DNA of 64,000 nucleotides from DASPLX01 sp035627375 (GTDB lineage Bacteria > Pseudomonadota > Gammaproteobacteria > Burkholderiales > Burkholderiaceae_D). Below the pieces are notes generated by a model, which saw only the letters and a list, made by a program, of their open reading frames with translations, was not told the origin of the DNA and did not search any database. The stretch's first letter is position 1. Each line of letters starts with the position of its first letter. Shown here in pieces: positions 59,941 through 64,000 of the stretch. The translations under genes were made by a program, and so were the position numbers. The stretch is from assembly GCA_035627375.1 (NCBI GenBank), contig DASPLX010000017.1, positions 68,808-132,807 on the forward strand, in the 5' to 3' direction.

Positions 59941-60820
59941 GCAATTGCCGCGCCGACCGGACCAGGATGTTCGACATCCGTTCCAGGCGCGGCGACTGCA
60001 CTTTCCAACGGTGCCAGTACAGGCCGACGTCGAGCGGCGCGGCAGGCAGAAGATCGATGAGCGCGCCGCCGTCCTGCAATGCGCGCATCTGCAGTTCCGG
60101 CAGCATGCCCCAGCCGAGTCCGCAACGGATCGCCTGCATATAGGGTTCCGACGCCGGCACGTAATGGCAGGGATAGCCGCCCTCCGGCAAACCGAAATGC
60201 CGCAAGAGGAAATCGGCCTGGAGCTTGTCCTTGCGATCGAACACCATGACCGGCGCGCGCCGCGCCGCCGCGCGCGTCATGCCGCGCGCGAACCAGCGCT
60301 TCTTGAATTCCGGCGTCGCCATGGCGCGATAACGCATCACGCCGAGCGACTCCGCCACGCAGCCGCGCATCGCTTGCGGCTCGGTCGATACGCAACCGAG
60401 GGCGCGCCCGGCTTCGAGCAAGGCGTAAGTATGGTCCTGGTCGTCGACGATCAGGTCCAGCAGCACCTGTTCCTCGATCAGGAAGGATGCGAGCGCCGGC
60501 AGGAACCAGCTGCCGAGACTGTCCGCATTGACCGCGACGGCCACCGTCAACGGCTCAGCCAGGTCGCCGGCGAACTCCGCTTCCAGGTCCCGCTCCAGCA
60601 AGTGCGCGCGGCGCAGGTATTGCAGCAGGCGCTGGCCGGCCGGCGTGGCGCGGCAAGGCCGCCCGCGCAGCACGAGCGGCTTGCCGAGCGCTTCTTCGAG
60701 CGCGCGCACGCGTTGCGAGACGGCCGACGGCGTCAAATGCAGGCGCAGCGCCGCCTGCTCGAAGCTGCCGCTATCGATGACGGCCAGGACGGCGTCGCAT
60801 TGCCGAGGCTCGAGCTTCAT
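59930..60820 (-). CDS. argP: ArgP/LysG-family LysR regulator
   Basis: A 296-aa regulator. MKLEPRQCDAVLAVIDSGSFEQAALRLHLTPSAVSQRVRALEEALGKPLVLRG is the hallmark N-terminus of ArgP/LysG proteins. They activate basic amino acid export in response to Lys/Arg. Divergent from the LysE-type exporter 60939, its expected target. Between them lies a 118-bp AT-rich region. Confidence 0.93.
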   Translation of the reverse strand: MKLEPRQCDAVLAVIDSGSFEQAALRLHLTPSAVSQRVRALEEALGKPLVLRGRPCRATPAGQRLLQYLRRAHLLERDLEAEFAGDLAEPLTVAVAVNADSLGSWFLPALASFLIEEQVLLDLIVDDQDHTYALLEAGRALGCVSTEPQAMRGCVAESLGVMRYRAMATPEFKKRWFARGMTRAAARRAPVMVFDRKDKLQADFLLRHFGLPEGGYPCHYVPASEPYMQAIRCGLGWGMLPELQMRALQDGGALIDLLPAAPLDVGLYWHRWKVQSPRLERMSNILVRSARQLLTA

Positions 60821-60938
60821 GTCGCGCTTCCTTTGTCTTGATTAAGCAAATTTTAGCTTTCCTGAACAATATTAACTTCGCTTCATCCAGAAGGCGAGCG
60901 CGAGCAGAATGACGCTTGGCAAACCGGGAGAGGGAAGA

Positions 60939-61550
60939 ATGATGCTGGCGTTTTTTCTGAAAGGGTTCGGGCTCGGCGCCGGGCTCATCGTGGCGATCGG
61001 CGCGCAGAACGCGCATGTGCTCAAGAGCGGCATCAAGGGCGAGCACGTCGGTCTGACGGTGGCGATCTGCATCGTCTGCGACATCGTCTTGATCGCGGCC
61101 GGCGTCGCCGGCATGGGCGCCGTGATCCGGGACAATCCGTTGCTGCTCGCCGCCGCGCGCTGGGGCGGCGCCGGCTTTCTCGCCTGGTACGGCTTGCGCA
61201 CGCTGGGGGCCGCCTGGCGCGGAGACGCATTGCGGGTGGACACCGCAGCAGGAGCCATCCCGATGCGCCAGGCGGCTTCCACCACGCTGGCGCTGACCCT
61301 GCTCAACCCGCATGTCTATCTCGATACCGTCGTATTGCTGGGGGCGATCGGCGCGCAGCAGGCCGGCGGCGGGAAGCCATGGTTCATGGCCGGCGCAATG
61401 AGCGCATCGACCGCCTGGTTCATCCTGCTCGGATTCGGCGCACGCCGGCTGGCGCCGTGGTTCGCCAAGCCTGCCGCGTGGCGCATGCTCGACGCCGGCA
61501 TCGCCTGTTTCATGCTGGCGTTGGCGGCATCGCTTGCGATCGGCGGCTAA
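60939..61550 (+). CDS. argO: LysE/ArgO family L-lysine/L-arginine exporter
   Basis: A 203-aa inner-membrane protein, 6 TM. FFLKGFGLGAGLIVAIGAQNAHVLKSGIKGEH is the LysE N-terminal motif, and LTLLNPHVYLDTVVLLG is the second. A GGGAGAGGGAAG site precedes the ATG at 60939; an ATG ten codons earlier is weaker. It forms the classical pair with argP. Confidence 0.93.
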   Translation: MMLAFFLKGFGLGAGLIVAIGAQNAHVLKSGIKGEHVGLTVAICIVCDIVLIAAGVAGMGAVIRDNPLLLAAARWGGAGFLAWYGLRTLGAAWRGDALRVDTAAGAIPMRQAASTTLALTLLNPHVYLDTVVLLGAIGAQQAGGGKPWFMAGAMSASTAWFILLGFGARRLAPWFAKPAAWRMLDAGIACFMLALAASLAIGG

Positions 61551-61557
61551 GAGGCTG

Positions 61558-61878
61558 TCAGAGCACTCCGAATTGCCATCCAAAGAACACCGCCAGGCCG
61601 ACCACGATGGTCAGCAATTGGCGGCGCGTCCATGCGCACACTGCGATGGCGGCCAGTGCGGCGATCAATTGCGGGTTGCGGACTGTCAGTTCGAGGCCGC
61701 CGCCGTGCGGCGCCAGCACCATCGGCACGATGATGGCCGTCAGCACCGTCACCGGCACGAAGCCGAGCGCCTGCTTCAGCCACGCGGGAAAGGCGGCGCG
61801 GTCTCCGAGCAGGAAAATGCCGGCCTTGATCGCGACCGTGATCGCCGCCATGCCGAGAATCAGGATCGTGTAATTCAT
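61558..61878 (-). CDS. azlD: AzlD-family branched-chain amino acid exporter small subunit
   Basis: A 106-aa protein with 3-4 TM helices (ILILGMAAITVAIKAGIFLLG, FVPVTVLTAIIVPMVL). Its ATG overlaps the azlC stop (ATGA). Works with AzlC to export branched-chain amino acids or analogues. Confidence 0.9.
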   Translation of the reverse strand: MNYTILILGMAAITVAIKAGIFLLGDRAAFPAWLKQALGFVPVTVLTAIIVPMVLAPHGGGLELTVRNPQLIAALAAIAVCAWTRRQLLTIVVGLAVFFGWQFGVL

Positions 61879-62600
61879 GTGCGCTCCACGGAGATGCCGC
61901 CATGCGCCTGCCTGCGCGTCAAGGCCATGCCGACCGCCACGCCGATCAGGATCGCCGCCAGCAAACCCAGTTTGTACGGCAGGTCCTTGAAGAGATAGGC
62001 GAAGACGCCGGCCGCGAGCGCCGCCGCGATATGCGGCAGGCGATTCAATTGCGGCACGACGATGGCGATGAAGGTCGCGACCATCGCGAAGTCAAGGCCG
62101 AGCGACTGCAATTGCGGAAACGTCGCGCCGAACAGCAGGCCGGCCAGCGTCCACAGTTGCCAATTCACGTACATCGACGCGCCGGAACCGAGGAAATACC
62201 AATGGCCGAGCGGCGTTTGCGCATGCTTGAGGTAATAGGCGTTCATCACGGCGAAGGTTTCGTCGGTCAGCAGAAAACCGAGCCCGAAACGCCAGCGCAA
62301 CGGCAGATGAGCCACGTGCGGCAGCAGGGTCGCCGAATACAGCATGTGGCGCAGGTTAACGATGAAGGTGGCAAGCCAGATGACCAGCATGCCGGCGTGG
62401 CCCGCGACCAGGCCGACGCCGATGAACTGGCTCGAGCCGGCGAAGACGCTCATCGACATCAGCTGCCCTTGCCAGGGAGCCAGCGGGCTCGTCGCGGCAA
62501 GCGTGCCGAAGATGACGCCGAACGGCGCGGCGCCGACCAGCATCGGCACCGTATCGCGCATGCCGGCGGCGAAACTGGAAAGTCGTGTGGAGTGCTGCAT
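61875..62600 (-). CDS. azlC: AzlC-family branched-chain amino acid exporter large subunit
   Basis: A 241-aa inner-membrane protein with the AzlC fold (DTVPMLVGAAPFGVIFGTLA, FAGSSQFIGVGLVAGHAGMLVIWLATFIVNLRHMLYSA). The start is the ATG at 62600; an in-frame ATG at 62612 abuts its ribosome site. The AraC regulator at 62690 lies upstream on the same strand and may control it. Confidence 0.92.
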   Translation of the reverse strand: MQHSTRLSSFAAGMRDTVPMLVGAAPFGVIFGTLAATSPLAPWQGQLMSMSVFAGSSQFIGVGLVAGHAGMLVIWLATFIVNLRHMLYSATLLPHVAHLPLRWRFGLGFLLTDETFAVMNAYYLKHAQTPLGHWYFLGSGASMYVNWQLWTLAGLLFGATFPQLQSLGLDFAMVATFIAIVVPQLNRLPHIAAALAAGVFAYLFKDLPYKLGLLAAILIGVAVGMALTRRQAHGGISVERT

Positions 62601-62689
62601 TGCTGAAACCATCCTTTCGCGGCCATGGTAACGAGCCTCGGCGCACGGCGCTTGTACGTTCTTGCGCCGGCCGCCGCGCCGGACGGACG

Positions 62690-63514
62690 TCAGCCGGCCT
62701 GCCAGCGCCCCGGCGCGACGCCGTAGGCGCGCTTGAAATGGCGCGTGAAATGGCTTTGATCGGTAAAGCCGGTGGCGGCCGCCGCATCGGATACCCGCAT
62801 GCCCTGCCGCAGCAGCGCCTGGGCGCTATTGAGGCGCAACTGGTTGCGCCAGGCATGCGGCGGCATGCCGGTCATGCGCGAAAACAGGCGCGCGACATGG
62901 AACGGCGACAAGTCGACCGACGATGCCAGCTCGGCCAGGCTCAGCGGCTCGCACAGATCGGCCGCCAATCGCGCCTTGAGCGCCTCGACCCGCGCCGCAT
63001 CGGGATGCAGTTGCGCCGGCTCCGGCCGGGTACGCCCGTGGCGCGTGATCAGCAGCGCGAACGCGGCGGTCAGCGCGGTCTGCGCGGCCAAGGGATCGCC
63101 GCCCGCTTCGAGCAGGCGATGCGCGCGCGCCAGCCCGGCCGCTACCTCGGCGTCGTGGATCACGTCGTTCGGCAGCCACGGCACGCCGGCCTTGCGGCCC
63201 GTGATGTCGCTCGCCAATTGCCGCATCCATGCCGCCGTCGGATAGAACGCGCGGCTGGCCCAGCCGAAGTCGGTATGTCTTTCCCCGGTATGCACTTCGC
63301 CGGGGTTGATGGCGGCGATGTAGCCGACCCCGGCGATGCGGGTCGTGCCGCGGTACAGATAGCTTTGCGCGCCGGCCTGGATCACGGGAATGGAAAACGT
63401 CTCGTGCCAATGCGGCGCGAATGCCTGGGCGTAGTACTCGGCCGTCAGCAATTCCGCGTCGGGCATGAGCGGGGTACGCCAATAGCGCGGGTTGTCATGA
63501 AAGCGTTGCGCCAT
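62690..63514 (-). CDS. AraC-family transcriptional regulator with cupin-like N-domain
   Basis: A 274-aa regulator. An N-terminal AraC-binding-type domain (HWHETFSIPVIQAGAQSYLYRG) and C-terminal double HTH (SLAELASSVDLSPFHVARLFSRMTGMPPHAWRNQLRL). This arrangement is common just upstream of azlCD, which is likely its target. ATG start at 63514. Confidence 0.92.
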   Translation of the reverse strand: MAQRFHDNPRYWRTPLMPDAELLTAEYYAQAFAPHWHETFSIPVIQAGAQSYLYRGTTRIAGVGYIAAINPGEVHTGERHTDFGWASRAFYPTAAWMRQLASDITGRKAGVPWLPNDVIHDAEVAAGLARAHRLLEAGGDPLAAQTALTAAFALLITRHGRTRPEPAQLHPDAARVEALKARLAADLCEPLSLAELASSVDLSPFHVARLFSRMTGMPPHAWRNQLRLNSAQALLRQGMRVSDAAAATGFTDQSHFTRHFKRAYGVAPGRWQAG

Positions 63515-63521
63515 CGCGGCC

Positions 63522-64000
63522 TCACTTCGGAGTCAATGCGGCGCTTGCGGCCGCGCGCGGCGGGCGGATGGCGGCGAGATAGCACGCCAGCGACACGCAC
63601 GACACCGCGCACAATGTCCCGAGCAGCCAGTAAGGCGAAGGCATGGCCGCGACCAGCGCCGCGATCGCGAGCGGGCCGGCGGCGCGGGCGACGAGGGCGG
63701 GACCGGCCATGGCGCCGGCGATCGCGCCGTAGTTCTCGCGGCCGAACAGGCCCTGCGGAATGGTGCCGCGCACGATCGTCATGATGCCGTTGGATAACCC
63801 GTACAGCACGCAGAAGACGGCTGTCGCGATCTCGTGGCGGCCGAAGAAGATCAGCGCCAGCAACGCGGCCGGCAAGGCGGAGAACACCAGCTTGCCGACG
63901 GTCGGCGGCGCGATGCGGTGCCCCAGCGCCATCTCGCCCAGCCGTCCGGCGACTTGCAGCGGGCCGATGAAGGCCGACACGAATACCGCGGTGGCGGCGG
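63522..64000 (-). CDS. MFS transporter, truncated at the right window edge
   Basis: C-terminal part of an MFS carrier; at least 159 residues with five hydrophobic helices (LVFSALPAALLALIFFG, PLAIAALVAAMPSPYWLLGTL). The frame is open to base 64000, so the N-terminal part is outside. Ends 8 bp before the AraC gene stop region on the same strand. Substrate unknown. Confidence 0.82.
   Translation of the reverse strand, partial: AATAVFVSAFIGPLQVAGRLGEMALGHRIAPPTVGKLVFSALPAALLALIFFGRHEIATAVFCVLYGLSNGIMTIVRGTIPQGLFGRENYGAIAGAMAGPALVARAAGPLAIAALVAAMPSPYWLLGTLCAVSCVSLACYLAAIRPPRAAASAALTPK

Overview
The window is 64 kb of gene-dense, high-G+C chromosome with no rRNA, tRNA, IS or phage genes recognised. 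Gene content (DUF3717, PrkA-DUF444-SpoVR, ArgP/LysE, BenE, AzlCD, several LysR regulators, Burkholderiales-style Hsp20/CbpA/CbpM cluster) and codon use suggest a betaproteobacterium of the Burkholderiales, most like Oxalobacteraceae. This is inference from family content, not a search.

Layout. 1-5.4 kb: a truncated Ada-AlkA type alkylation-repair protein, a LysR regulator with a divergent small gene, a [2Fe-2S] ferredoxin, an MFS carrier, a 42-aa membrane microprotein and an aminotransferase that overlaps it. 5.4-9 kb: a lower-G+C accessory patch with four small minus-strand genes (two Cys-rich, one membrane), an HTH protein with an NBR1 FW-like domain, and a lone peptide-type substrate-binding protein. 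9-14.4 kb: an M15 carboxypeptidase, then a heat-shock island in which ftsH-cbpM-cbpA (minus) and three hsp20 genes (plus) diverge from back-to-back sigma-32-type promoters. 14.5-20 kb: acetyltransferase, nitronate monooxygenase, GST with divergent LysR, a lipoprotein, and a divergent Lrp/ACT-like pair. 20-26.4 kb: an RND efflux operon closed by a clear terminator, and an XRE-cupin regulator divergent from a BenE-type carrier across two palindromic operators 42 bp apart.

26.5-34.5 kb: envelope and repeat proteins (transglutaminase-like/TPR lipoprotein, GIN-domain protein, Sel1 protein), DUF3717, YgiQ-type radical SAM, a periplasmic binding protein and an unknown membrane protein. 34.5-41.3 kb: B12-type radical SAM protein, GST, small phosphoesterase, FAD oxidoreductase, and a diguanylate cyclase with three tandem duplicated PAS units. 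41.3-49.2 kb: two stress-type proteins (DUF2383, DUF4142), the prkA-DUF444-spoVR operon and a SET-domain methyltransferase. 49.2-56 kb: AsmA protein, TonB receptor, and a blaI-M56/M23 fusion operon with its own operators. 56-64 kb: regulators (GlxA-type, LysR, ArgP, AraC) beside their likely targets (thioesterase/DUF488, EamA exporter, LysE exporter, AzlCD), ending in a truncated MFS gene.

The strongest observations are the symmetrical sigma-32 promoter pair of the proteostasis island, the HTH/FW-domain protein with its cluster of tiny Cys-rich genes, and three sets of clear palindromic operators. Coordinates of starts were chosen from Shine-Dalgarno context and domain limits. All family names are from reading the sequence; no database was searched.
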